From VRUE01 sp963706605 (GTDB lineage: Bacteria; Actinomycetota; Thermoleophilia; Solirubrobacterales; 70-9), in the NCBI GenBank assembly GCA_963706605.1, contig OY970165.1, forward strand, positions 1,736,001 through 1,800,000: a stretch of DNA of 64,000 nucleotides, in the 5' to 3' direction. Positions 9,501-16,711 of the stretch are shown piece by piece. The position numbers were made by a program, and so were the translations under genes. Under the pieces are notes generated by a model, which was not told the DNA's origin, ran no database searches, and saw only the letters and a list, made by a program, of their open reading frames with translations. Every line of letters starts with the position of its first letter. Within the stretch, counting starts at the first letter, position 1.

Positions 9501-12347
9501 GGCGGCATCTGGATCACCGACTCCAACAACAACCGGATCCAGAAGTGGCTGATCCCGAAATACGTCCCGACCTACTCGAGCACCTTCGGTGCCGGGGGCA
9601 CCGGCGACGGCAGCTTCAACCATCCGGCCGATGTCGCGCTTGATTCCAAAGGAAACATATGGGTGGCCGATGAAGGCAACAACCGGATCGAGAAGTTCAG
9701 CGGCAGCGGCGCGTTTCTTGCCAAGTACGGCCCGTGGATCAAAGAAGGCGCAGGAGGGCACGGCGGTGTGGACTCGCTGTCGCAGCCATCCTCGCTGGCG
9801 GTCGACGCCGGTGGCAACATCTGGATAACCGACCGTGGCCATTCGAGGGTCGTGGAGCTGAACGAACAAGGCGAACGGCTGCGCGAATTCGGCTCCTCAG
9901 GTGCTGGCAACGGCCAGTTTTCCGGCCCCGAAGGCATCGCCGTAGACGCCACAGGCAATGTATGGGTCTCAGACACCCTCAACGGCCGATTGCAGGAGTT
10001 CAACGAAAAAGGCGCATTCCTCAAAGTCATCAGCTCGAAAGGCTCAGGCACCGGCCAGCTCGGCCTACCCGCCGCAATCGCCATCGGCATAGGCGGCAAT
10101 GTCTGGGTTGCCGACTCCCAAAACAACCGCGTCGCAGAGTTCAACAAGAACGGCGAATTCGTGCGCCAGTTCGGCACCGAAGGAACCGGCGAGGGCCAAT
10201 TCAAACACCCGGACGCGATCGAAGCCGACGCCAAGGGCAATATCTGGGTCAGCGATCTCGAAAACAGCCGTATCGAGGGGTTCAACGAAGCCGGCGAATA
10301 CGTGACCCAGTTCGGCTCAAAAGGCTCTGGCTCAGGGCAGTTCAACTTCAGCTCCCCGATGGGCCTGGCAACCGATTCCGTGGGCAATATCTGGATCACC
10401 GACACGCTCAACAACAGAGTGCAGAAGTGGAGCCAGCCTGGCTTTGACCTGGCGCAGTCCGGAGTCGCGAGCACCGCAATCAAGGTGGACGGCAAAGTTG
10501 TCGACTCGACCAGCTCCGGGTGCCCAAACAAAAATTGCGGCGTCTCACGTACTTGGACGCTTGAATCGTCGGCCTTCGCCCCTGGTTCGCACAACGTGGA
10601 AGTGAGCGCAACTGACGGGGTCAACCTCACCACGTCCAAATCGCTCACCATCAACATCACTCACGATACGACGGCCCCGCAACTCACCGCAAACAGCAAA
10701 TTCTTCATTGCGCCGGAAGGCTGGCTCGAACAAAAAACCTATCTTTACAACGCCTTTGCCACCGACACGAATGGCTATGGCGTTACCTCGTTCGTGCTCA
10801 AGATTGACGGAAAAGTGGTGCAAAGCACCACGCAGAGCTGCCCAGAAGGGGGCTGCCAGGCGAATCTCTCGAAAATCATCAACATGGCGACTTACGGGGG
10901 CGGCGCACATCCGGCGGAACTCATCGCCACGGACGGCGCCGGCAACGTCAACAAAAAAGTCTGGACGATCAACGTCGATCCGAAAGGGCAGGTCAGCGCG
11001 GCGGAGGCTCAAGACACCCTAGAAGCTGTTGAAGACACCAGTGAATCCACCGTTGTGGCACCGACCTCGGAGGTAATCAGCGCTGAAGAGCGAGCCGACG
11101 GAAACAATCCGAGCCTCGTCAAAAACGAAAACGGGTTGGAAAGCAATGGGACCCCCGATCCATCGACCATCTCGCCGGATCCAAAGGGCGGGTTTACCGT
11201 CGAACTTCCAGAAGGCTCGATCAGTGCAAAACCGATTGAAGTCGGTGAAGGTGCCACCTCGATGGTCGTCGCGGAAGAAGCAGCCGCCGTGGGGGGCAAC
11301 TCGACCCCTAGCGTGGATAGCATCATTCGCCCGGTATTTGACGGTTTGCTGACCTTTGGAAGTATTCGGGATGCCTCGGCACCGGAGACTTTCTCCTGGA
11401 GAGTCAACCTAGGAAGCGAACAGATCCTCAAATCAATCGACTCACAGCATGCGGAGGTCGACTATGAAGATGGGCATGAGGCGTATCTGATTACCGCCCA
11501 GCCGGCAGCCGATGCTGTTGGCACTGCCGTTCCAACGTCGTTGTCGGTAAGCCAGGGAAATGTCATCGCCTTAACCGTAGCCCACAAGGAGAGTACCTAC
11601 GTCTATCCGGTTGTTGCAGGGGCGGGGTGGCAGGGAGGATTCACCACGGAAGTCGTGGTTGGACCTAAAGACCAACAGGAAATCGAAGAAGAAAAAGAAC
11701 GAATTCTTCGTGAAGAATGGGAAGCCATGGAACAGGCAGCCCAAGAAAGCTCCGCAACTATCGGGGGCGAGATCAGCGAACTCGAAGTATCGGCCCCCGA
11801 ACCCGCCAGCCCAGCCGAAGCTGAAGTGGAAGATCTCGCGAAATGGAAAAATCAAATACAGCATCGTCATGTTCACTGGGTAACCTGTGAGAAAATCCCC
11901 GAGATTCCCGATGTGCATATGCGGTCCTCGCATTTCTGTGGCGACCCATTTACTAACGATCCCGGAGAGGACGACATCGCATTTAACTACGGGATTCGAG
12001 CTGACTACTACATAGTCCCAGGTGTTTTTGCCAAGCACAAGGGAAGTCAAACCGAACACGTGGACTGCGCCAAGATGTACGATAGGGAACACCTCGAAAA
12101 TCAAGGTTGGATCCATTGGAATTTTTTCATCGATCCAGCAATTCAATGCAAATGGTGGGGGCATACCAAATATGGAGAGGAGTCATATGCCCCATATGGT
12201 CGTCATCTCACTCCCTTTGGGGAATGGCATTGGGGGATCGGTGCGCCGAAAAACTGGACGCATCACATAGCCGGACTGGCGCTATACATTTGGGCGTCAA
12301 AAGATGGTTACGTAGGCCTACACAAGACCACTTGCATCGACTGCTAG
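6528..12347 (+). CDS. Giant exported NHL-repeat protein with two six-bladed propellers and a variable-looking C-terminus
   Basis: A 1939-residue protein with ATG at 6528 after AGGGGAGA. Residues about 22-46 form a signal peptide with an ASA cleavage site. Next comes an acidic, Pro/Glu-rich region (47-250), then a beta-rich module (about 285-365) of a type seen before DNRLRE or RHS-like repeats in actinobacterial surface proteins. Twelve NHL repeats follow (about 728-1302), each with a (G)NIW(V/I)(A/T)D and NR(V/I)-x-K/E-F signature, arranged as two six-bladed propellers of matching order. Ig-like segments follow to about 1470, then a linker and a charged GPKDQQEIEEEKER segment, and a Trp/His/Cys-rich domain (about 1785-1939). 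Glu is mostly GAA here, while the metabolic operons use GAG. It is probably surface-bound or secreted; binding partners are unknown. Confidence 0.85.
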   Translation: MAGSSCSDVVNQGSGATKPRHQPIVAITALSLFLFVVFLGATSASAEESGDASLPSSQDVIQAIGSESSQSIGTQLTDPGAAESLPRQDLDRDEALELLQGVFEAQLQAPAGIFDELEVQKFLAPNVALIAGEEPPSPALPAQQPEAPPFEGEESGGIPSISGEGQGRIENTTLLDSSVPLGTEAPSGKPEAVDLSLEHAEGELQPSNPLVEVVIPQELGEGIELPGPGVKIELAGAPEDRNSSMVDQSIGFLPNVATDTDLAVAPTPTGVETLTQLRSAASPHSQTFNLDLPAGATLRATEDGGAAVTAGEETLLSVSPPTAIDATGATVPVHLDISGKSLSLTVSPDGSTQFPVLLDPLFQTYEWMAKKTTGGICSSSLGADPTPYSCNYREEWAYEHVEHSFPPHIALYEHYEGLGYFPLPEKAAGIYIETNQNLTAGDLGAMFYAVPRYFTDPEKYKDSQGQGERPTSYISHMTLWNLLWHAHSSHLSPYLIAGIWDPIKPGWVSFYAHEGLEGHSVEDMSFHYEFANGREHEADTHAQAGYVSVHATETQPNQNTDVYVGSASVELADNDVPALVAPSGPAQWANQTAQPIPFTAGDPGLGVFSLTASDETAKGVQHTWKTPYGCIGVGDAACPRTWSSTEAGHPALKYEPSVMPQGIDYIGVTAEDPLGNKSAPTEVPIKVDHTTPRLAISGSLTEQATLGSGKPQYSLRYDAADGGLEAPSFSSSFGTAGTGNGQFTHPGDVAVDRSGNIWAVDTGNNRVEKFNANGEYLTAFGSMGSGNGQLKHPTALAIDAKGNIWVADAGNSRVQKFNEKGEYISQLGSYGTGNGQLNGAEGIAIDAKGNIWVADTYNGRVQKFNEKGEFLKVVSSKGSGTGQLGEPISIDIGLGGKVWVADWQNNRVAAFNEAGEFVRQFGTQGAGNGQFNRPDAIDVDSKGDVWVVDQGNGRVQVFTENGEYATQFGSSGSGSGQFSFSFPTGIATDSKGGIWITDSNNNRIQKWLIPKYVPTYSSTFGAGGTGDGSFNHPADVALDSKGNIWVADEGNNRIEKFSGSGAFLAKYGPWIKEGAGGHGGVDSLSQPSSLAVDAGGNIWITDRGHSRVVELNEQGERLREFGSSGAGNGQFSGPEGIAVDATGNVWVSDTLNGRLQEFNEKGAFLKVISSKGSGTGQLGLPAAIAIGIGGNVWVADSQNNRVAEFNKNGEFVRQFGTEGTGEGQFKHPDAIEADAKGNIWVSDLENSRIEGFNEAGEYVTQFGSKGSGSGQFNFSSPMGLATDSVGNIWITDTLNNRVQKWSQPGFDLAQSGVASTAIKVDGKVVDSTSSGCPNKNCGVSRTWTLESSAFAPGSHNVEVSATDGVNLTTSKSLTINITHDTTAPQLTANSKFFIAPEGWLEQKTYLYNAFATDTNGYGVTSFVLKIDGKVVQSTTQSCPEGGCQANLSKIINMATYGGGAHPAELIATDGAGNVNKKVWTINVDPKGQVSAAEAQDTLEAVEDTSESTVVAPTSEVISAEERADGNNPSLVKNENGLESNGTPDPSTISPDPKGGFTVELPEGSISAKPIEVGEGATSMVVAEEAAAVGGNSTPSVDSIIRPVFDGLLTFGSIRDASAPETFSWRVNLGSEQILKSIDSQHAEVDYEDGHEAYLITAQPAADAVGTAVPTSLSVSQGNVIALTVAHKESTYVYPVVAGAGWQGGFTTEVVVGPKDQQEIEEEKERILREEWEAMEQAAQESSATIGGEISELEVSAPEPASPAEAEVEDLAKWKNQIQHRHVHWVTCEKIPEIPDVHMRSSHFCGDPFTNDPGEDDIAFNYGIRADYYIVPGVFAKHKGSQTEHVDCAKMYDREHLENQGWIHWNFFIDPAIQCKWWGHTKYGEESYAPYGRHLTPFGEWHWGIGAPKNWTHHIAGLALYIWASKDGYVGLHKTTCIDC

Positions 12348-12357
12348 GTTGAACGCC

Positions 12358-12915
12358 ATGCATATTCGGAAACTTGCGGGTGGGGCCTGTGTCATTCTTG
12401 CTCTTTCAGTCACGTGCGGCACTACCAACGCAAACTACGTGGCACAGAGTGAATACGCCGTGATCGGCAAGGGACGAATCGGTCAGTTTTCCTGGACGAG
12501 CATGATTGAAAGTGGATCTAAGCGACGCAAGGGCATAGCGGAACCTTGTATATCGACCGTGACGGAGGAACGAACTAGGATCGACGAAGTGGAGCAGTGC
12601 GGCGAAGTAACGCCGGAATTATCGCTTTTGCAAGTGATACCAGGTGGTTCATCAGGTCGAGAGAAACGATCGGTTGTGGCGGGGATCTTTGTCGGCTCGG
12701 CTCGACGGCTGAATCTGGACTTGGGCAACCGAGGACGTCGGATGGTCAAGTTGAGGCGACTCAGCAATTCCAAGGCAAGGCAGATTGGCATTGTGCCAGT
12801 TGCATATTGGGCACATGCTTTTACAGGCCCGTTCTGTCTGCATGAGTTTTCTACGTACAACAGCGCAGATGAACAACTTGGTGATAGCGGCCCAATTCCT
12901 TGCGGAAAGCATTAA
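12358..12915 (+). CDS. Exported Cys-containing protein of unknown function
   Basis: A 185-residue protein with a signal peptide (KLAGGACVILALSVTCGTTNA). The mature part has four cysteines that could form two disulfides. It begins 11 bp after the giant exported gene, so it is probably in the same transcript. Its order of features (F-x-W, a KRRK patch, C, C, a V-R/A-R-x-x-L strand, RRL, Y-W/R-Y-A, C, C) matches the next protein at 12966-13640, and the two may be diverged paralogues. ATG at 12358 is chosen, with AGG ten bases upstream; a TTG at 12349 is possible. The sequence is AT-richer than the flanking chromosome. The function is unknown; a role tied to the C-terminus of the giant protein is inferred from position only. 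Confidence 0.62.
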   Translation: MHIRKLAGGACVILALSVTCGTTNANYVAQSEYAVIGKGRIGQFSWTSMIESGSKRRKGIAEPCISTVTEERTRIDEVEQCGEVTPELSLLQVIPGGSSGREKRSVVAGIFVGSARRLNLDLGNRGRRMVKLRRLSNSKARQIGIVPVAYWAHAFTGPFCLHEFSTYNSADEQLGDSGPIPCGKH

Positions 12916-12965
12916 TCGAGCTGCGGACTAACCTCCAGCCTCGATGATCCTGAGTCCCGTTGGTC

Positions 12966-13640
12966 ATGGCTAGTCACGCAGATGGGTCGACTAAGACAAT
13001 GGACACACCCGAGGGAGATCAAGCAAGAAGAGCGGGGATGTTGTTGATTTTGACACTCTTTCTGGCCGCTGCCGTCCTACTCCTAATATCGGGTTACGGT
13101 GGGACAGGAGCAACAGCAGACGCTTCATCGGCTTTGACGAGAAGCCAGCTATCCCAGGTTCCTGGTGTGGTGACGTTGAAGCGCGGGCAGAATGACGAAT
13201 TTCAATGGCTAGTTACCGGTCAGCGCAGGAAGCGATCGCATAAATTGTGCTTTGGCGTCAGCTTGATAGGCCCGAGTCAATCCAGTGGCATCGCCGCGTC
13301 GACTGGTGATTCGGGATGCGGATTTGCAGGCAAACCGCCGCATCGGGTGGTGAGCGTGCCGGCCCTAAGCACCGACGGAGCTAACGTAGTGGATGTCGGA
13401 GTAGCGGTATTTCCAAGCTCAGTAGTCCGGGTGCGGCTTGATGTCTATCACGGTCCCCAGCTGATCCGGCAGACGCGAAGACTGCCGTCGAAGTTGGGCG
13501 CCAAAGGGGTACTCGCTGCCTATCGATATGCGGCATTTGTGGTGTCAGGATGCGTTAGTAAGGTCGATGGCCTTGATAGAGCAGACCGGGTTAAGGCGTC
13601 CTTTGGAATTCCGGTATGTCTTAGTCTTGAAGGCGAATAG
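12966..13640 (+). CDS. Single-pass membrane-anchored or secreted Cys-containing protein
   Basis: A protein of about 224 residues with one hydrophobic segment (MLLILTLFLAAAVLLLIS, about residues 25-43) and a short positively charged N-terminus. The rest would lie outside the membrane. Four cysteines lie at positions that parallel those of the preceding gene's product, along with W in F-Q-W, an RRKR patch and a Y-R-Y-A-A-F strand. The start is uncertain: TTG 12960, ATG 12966 and ATG 12999 are in frame, with no strong ribosome binding site. I do not recognise the family. Confidence 0.6.
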   Translation: MASHADGSTKTMDTPEGDQARRAGMLLILTLFLAAAVLLLISGYGGTGATADASSALTRSQLSQVPGVVTLKRGQNDEFQWLVTGQRRKRSHKLCFGVSLIGPSQSSGIAASTGDSGCGFAGKPPHRVVSVPALSTDGANVVDVGVAVFPSSVVRVRLDVYHGPQLIRQTRRLPSKLGAKGVLAAYRYAAFVVSGCVSKVDGLDRADRVKASFGIPVCLSLEGE

Positions 13641-13883
13641 GCGACCGGCTGGCTATTTCCAACGGTTGGGGCCTTAAGTTCTGGATCGTACTGCAATGTG
13701 ATCACCCTGACCGTGGAACATAGAGAGAAAACCTACGTCTATCCAGTAGTGGCAGGTGCGGGTTGGGAAGGTGGATTCAATACTGAAATTGTTGCTGGCC
13801 CTAAAGACCAGCAGGAACTCAAAGAAGAACAAGAACGTCTTGAAAAAGAAAGACAAGAAGCGCCCATGGTGACAGCCATCTAG
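13641..13883 (+). pseudogene. Fragment copied from the pre-C-terminal part of the giant NHL protein
   Basis: Reading on in frame directly after the TAG of the previous gene, this segment translates into a close relative of residues about 1665-1730 of the giant protein: N-V-I-x-L-T-V-x-H, TYVYPVVAGAGW-(E/Q)-GGF, then GPKDQQE-(L/I) and a charged K/E run. It ends at a TAG at 13883 without any of the Trp/His/Cys-rich C-terminal domain. A GTG at 13698 could start a 61-residue peptide, but there is no signal peptide or clear ribosome binding site. It is best read as a leftover gene end, or an orphan cassette leader, rather than a functional gene. Confidence 0.75.
13866..13883. repeat. 18-bp direct repeat, left copy
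   Basis: ATGGTGACAGCCATCTAG. It matches 17 of 18 bases with 15259-15276. The two copies bracket the block of three lipoprotein genes. The core GATGGT/ACCATC-type symmetry also makes it a weak hairpin. Confidence 0.6.
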
Positions 13884-13918
13884 CCTGTCCCATCTCTATG
13901 GGCCAGGCGGACTATTTA

Positions 13919-14380
13919 ATGGCTAGATGTAAAAAAGGACTGCTGTTGGTTGCACTTTGCTTCTGTGTATCCTTGATCCCCAGTGGATGTTCGTCAGGGC
14001 TTGGTGGGGGCAGCTCGGAGATGCTCAGGGGTGAGGATGTGCGACCTGCTCTCCGTAGTATGCCCTTCCCGCATAAGTTGGTATCGATTAAGCCTCCGGT
14101 CGGGGACGAAGCGGCATTTCGTGGCGTTGCCCACGGGAAGCACAACTCAACCCTCCGCTTCTCGATTAGCATCGGGGCCTCGGGGAAAGCTGTTCCCATT
14201 CCGAGGACTCAAGTGCAGTCCCCTGTAGGAAACACGGAAGCCGGTTTCGTGCTTAACGATGACTCAACGCAAGGGGATAAGTTCAAAACGATGGCGCAAT
14301 GGCGTGCCGCTCAGCACATAGCAGTTGAAATAGAAGAGCTCCTTTGCAAGAAAGCGAACGGTCGCCCCTGTCCCGTCTGA
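13919..14380 (+). CDS. Lipoprotein, copy 1 of a tandem triplet
   Basis: A 153-residue protein with a lipoprotein signal (basic MARCKKG, hydrophobic core, SLIPSGC lipobox with Cys24). The mature part shares a clear family pattern with the two following genes: GEDVR-x-AL, L-P/M-PF, I-x-PP, EAAFRGVAHG, (I/V)P-R/G-T, S-x-QG-x-KFK, MAQW-x-AAQ, and LCKKA-x-GRPC near the end, with two conserved C-terminal cysteines. The function is unknown and the location would be the outer face of the cell membrane. ATG at 13919 is chosen; an in-frame ATG at 13898 adds seven polar residues in front of the signal peptide. Confidence 0.78.
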   Translation: MARCKKGLLLVALCFCVSLIPSGCSSGLGGGSSEMLRGEDVRPALRSMPFPHKLVSIKPPVGDEAAFRGVAHGKHNSTLRFSISIGASGKAVPIPRTQVQSPVGNTEAGFVLNDDSTQGDKFKTMAQWRAAQHIAVEIEELLCKKANGRPCPV

Positions 14381-14817
14381 GGCTCGGGGGAGCCTGCCTC
14401 TGCGTGCTTCTCGCTTTGGCTGGATGTTCGTCAGCACTTAGGGGCGAGGATTCGGGGAAGCTGAAGGGCGAAGACGTGCGATTTGCCTTGCGCGGTCTCC
14501 CGTTTCCATACGAGTTGACTCCCATCACGCCCCCTGCTGATCCGGAAGCCGCATTCCGCGGGGTAGCTCATGGAGATCATGGCTCCACCCTTCACTTCGC
14601 AATTAGCGTCGGAGACTCGCCGAAGGACGTTTCTATTCCGAGGACTCGTCTACAGTCCCCCATAGGAAACTCGGAAGCGGGGTATTTGTTCAATACTGAT
14701 TCCGCACAAGGGAGTAAGTTCAAGAACTTGGCGCAATGGCGTGCCGCGCAACACATGGCAGTTGAAATAGAGGAGCGCCTTTGTAAGAAGGCGACTGGTC
14801 GCCCCTGTCCCGTCTGA
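14344..14817 (+). CDS. Lipoprotein, copy 2 of a tandem triplet
   Basis: A 157-residue paralogue of the preceding gene, with lipobox LALAGC (Cys28). The signal peptide is encoded in a second frame across the last codons of copy 1: the TTG at 14344 lies 37 bases before the copy-1 stop, so the two frames overlap. No later start leaves a complete signal peptide, since the next GTG at 14404 falls inside the hydrophobic core. The mature domain shares the EAAFRGVAHG and AQWRAAQH(M/I)AVEIEE blocks. The overlap and a shared 437-bp period with copy 3 show that it arose by tandem duplication. Confidence 0.72.
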   Translation: MQESERSPLSRLRLGGACLCVLLALAGCSSALRGEDSGKLKGEDVRFALRGLPFPYELTPITPPADPEAAFRGVAHGDHGSTLHFAISVGDSPKDVSIPRTRLQSPIGNSEAGYLFNTDSAQGSKFKNLAQWRAAQHMAVEIEERLCKKATGRPCPV

Positions 14818-15254
14818 GGCTCGGGGGAGCCTGTCTCTGCGTGCTTCTTGCTTTGGTTGGATGTTCGTCAGCGCTTGGCGGTAGCGATTCAGAGAGATTG
14901 AAGGGTGAAGATGTGCGGTCTGCCTTGCAGGGTCTGCCGTTTAAGCATACGTTGGTGGCGATCAAGCCCCCCGTAGGAGACGAAGCTGCATTTCGCGGTG
15001 TGGCTCACGGAAAGTACGACTCGATCCTGCATTTCTCTATTGGCGTTGGCGCTTCACAGAGGTGGATTCCCGTCCCAGGAACGCAGCGGCAGAATCCCTC
15101 GGGATATTCCGATGCCGGTTTCACTTTCAACAGCGACTCGGCGCAAGGAAGGAAGTTTAAGAACATGGCGCAATGGCATGCGGCTCAAGACATGTCGGTC
15201 GAAATGCAAGAGAGGCTCTGCAGGAAGGCGACTGGTCGCCCCTGCTCGGTTTAG
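14805..15254 (+). CDS. Lipoprotein, copy 3 of a tandem triplet (start codon damaged or CTG)
   Basis: A third paralogue with lipobox LALVGC and the same mature-domain pattern, ending GRPCSV. The TTG that starts copy 2 is conserved in position here, but the very next codon is TAA, so it cannot be used. The remaining options are CTG at 14805 or 14814, which keep an Arg-containing signal peptide, or GTG at 14841, which leaves only seven residues before the lipid-modified Cys. The CTG at 14805 is shown. If none of these is used, the gene is silent. The body of the gene is intact and under apparent protein-level constraint. Confidence 0.6.
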   Translation: MSRLRLGGACLCVLLALVGCSSALGGSDSERLKGEDVRSALQGLPFKHTLVAIKPPVGDEAAFRGVAHGKYDSILHFSIGVGASQRWIPVPGTQRQNPSGYSDAGFTFNSDSAQGRKFKNMAQWHAAQDMSVEMQERLCRKATGRPCSV

Positions 15255-15258
15255 TCCG

Positions 15259-15276
15259 ATGGTGACAACCATCTAG
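15259..15276. repeat. 18-bp direct repeat, right copy
   Basis: ATGGTGACAACCATCTAG, one mismatch from 13866-13883. It lies just after the stop of lipoprotein copy 3 and outside any coding sequence, so the match is not explained by protein conservation. Confidence 0.6.
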
Positions 15277-15288
15277 TCGGAGATCGTG

Positions 15289-15314
15289 GATCACCGACAT
15301 TGCTGTCGGTGATC
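15289..15314. terminator. Perfect 11-bp hairpin between convergent genes
   Basis: GATCACCGACA (15289-15299) and TGTCGGTGATC (15304-15314) pair perfectly around TTGC. It separates the lipoprotein array from the convergent SHOCT membrane-protein gene and could end both transcripts. Confidence 0.65.
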
Positions 15315-16686
15315 AGGAGTCGCCGTTGCCAAGCACGCGGGCCTTCTCGGCGGCGAACTCCTCGTCGGTGAGGACGCCCTTCTCGTGCAGTTCGGCGACC
15401 CGCTCCAGGCGGCGCAGGCGGCTGTCGTCGTCGGCTGCGGGCGCGGAGGTCGCGTTGTCGCCAGCGCTTGGTTTGCGCATCTCGGGCAGGCGCAGCTTCG
15501 ATGCCCGCTCGCCGAGGTTGGCGCTTTTCACCGCACCGGCCACGCGCTCTTTGGCGCCGCCGAAGAAATCGCCGAGCTGGGCGTCGGGGAATTCCTCTTC
15601 GGACTGTCGGCGCAGCTCGCGGATGCCAAAGGCGGCGAAGCCGGCGATCACCAGGGTGGTCAGGAAGGAGCGCAGGTTCTGGACCGAGGCGGAAAGGAAG
15701 TAGATGCAGACGACGATCACCAGAGTGGTGTACGCGTAGGCGACGTGGTCGCGCAGGACCGGCGCCATGAAGCGGCGGCTGGAGCGGGCGGAGCCGGTCG
15801 GCGATCCGAGCCATCCGGCGATCCCGAGGAGAATGCCGAAGACGATCACCGTGGTCGCGATGCTGATCATCAGCGAGGTGCCGATCGACCAGGTCGCTTC
15901 GGCGGCGGGCTTGACGCTTTCGTCGGTGACGAGCTGGCCGACGACGATCCCGCCGGCCACCTCGCGGAAGACGATCACGGCGAATCCGGCGGCGACCAAG
16001 CCGATTCCGCAGAACAGCACCGTCACCCAGCGCCCCTCGCGCGAGAGGTAGATCGCCAGGCCGAAGGCGAGGAAGGTGAGCAGGGAGAGGATCAGCGCCA
16101 GGCCCTTGATGCCAACCGCGATGTCCTGCGCCGTCTTCAGCTGATCGGAGCGCAGGATCGTCACCTGGCCCGCATCGGGCGGGAGCTTTTCGGCGAGCTG
16201 GCTGCCGATCCCAACCTGGTCGGCCAGGTTGGTGACGAGGCTGCCGAGGTTGAGGGTGACGTTCCCTTCGGCGGTCGAGACTGCCTCTTTCTTGTTTTCC
16301 AGCACGGCGAGCAGTTGTTCGTGCGCGGCGCGGTTGGCGTCCTTCCAGAGTTCTTCGGCGGTTGAGCTCTTCAGCACCTGTTCGGCGCCCCCACCCGCCA
16401 CCTGGCGCAGGCCGCCCGACACGGGCCCAGCGAGCTGTTTGGTTTCGCCGGGCAGGATGTCTTCAAGTTCCTGTTCGACGTTGACGTTGGCGTAGAGCTG
16501 GTCGACCAGGTATTCGCCGACCGCCGCGCGGACCTTTTCGTTCTGGATCAGCCGGCCGCTGGTATCAACCCAGTCGTCGGTGTTGAGCGCCTGGCGCTCG
16601 GTCCAGATCGCGAAGACGCTGAGGAAGGCGAGCACCGACCCGAGCACCACCAGGCCTTTGACCGTACGTCGGCGTGCGCGGCTCAT
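15313..16686 (-). CDS. Membrane protein with C-terminal SHOCT domain
   Basis: A 457-residue protein. One transmembrane helix at about residues 9-28 is followed by a large outside domain (30-200) rich in charged and Ala residues, then four hydrophobic helices (about 205-350). The C-terminal 40 residues fit a SHOCT domain: RLRRLERVAELHEKGVLTDE, then EF-x-x-EKARVL. SHOCT domains occur at the ends of many bacterial membrane proteins and are thought to aid oligomerisation. The specific function is unknown. ATG at 16686 gives an RARRR N-terminus before the first helix; the longer frame to 16740 overlaps the divergent gene. Confidence 0.8.
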   Translation of the reverse strand: MSRARRRTVKGLVVLGSVLAFLSVFAIWTERQALNTDDWVDTSGRLIQNEKVRAAVGEYLVDQLYANVNVEQELEDILPGETKQLAGPVSGGLRQVAGGGAEQVLKSSTAEELWKDANRAAHEQLLAVLENKKEAVSTAEGNVTLNLGSLVTNLADQVGIGSQLAEKLPPDAGQVTILRSDQLKTAQDIAVGIKGLALILSLLTFLAFGLAIYLSREGRWVTVLFCGIGLVAAGFAVIVFREVAGGIVVGQLVTDESVKPAAEATWSIGTSLMISIATTVIVFGILLGIAGWLGSPTGSARSSRRFMAPVLRDHVAYAYTTLVIVVCIYFLSASVQNLRSFLTTLVIAGFAAFGIRELRRQSEEEFPDAQLGDFFGGAKERVAGAVKSANLGERASKLRLPEMRKPSAGDNATSAPAADDDSRLRRLERVAELHEKGVLTDEEFAAEKARVLGNGDS

Positions 16687-16711
16687 CACGGGGATGCTAT
16701 ACGTGACAGCG

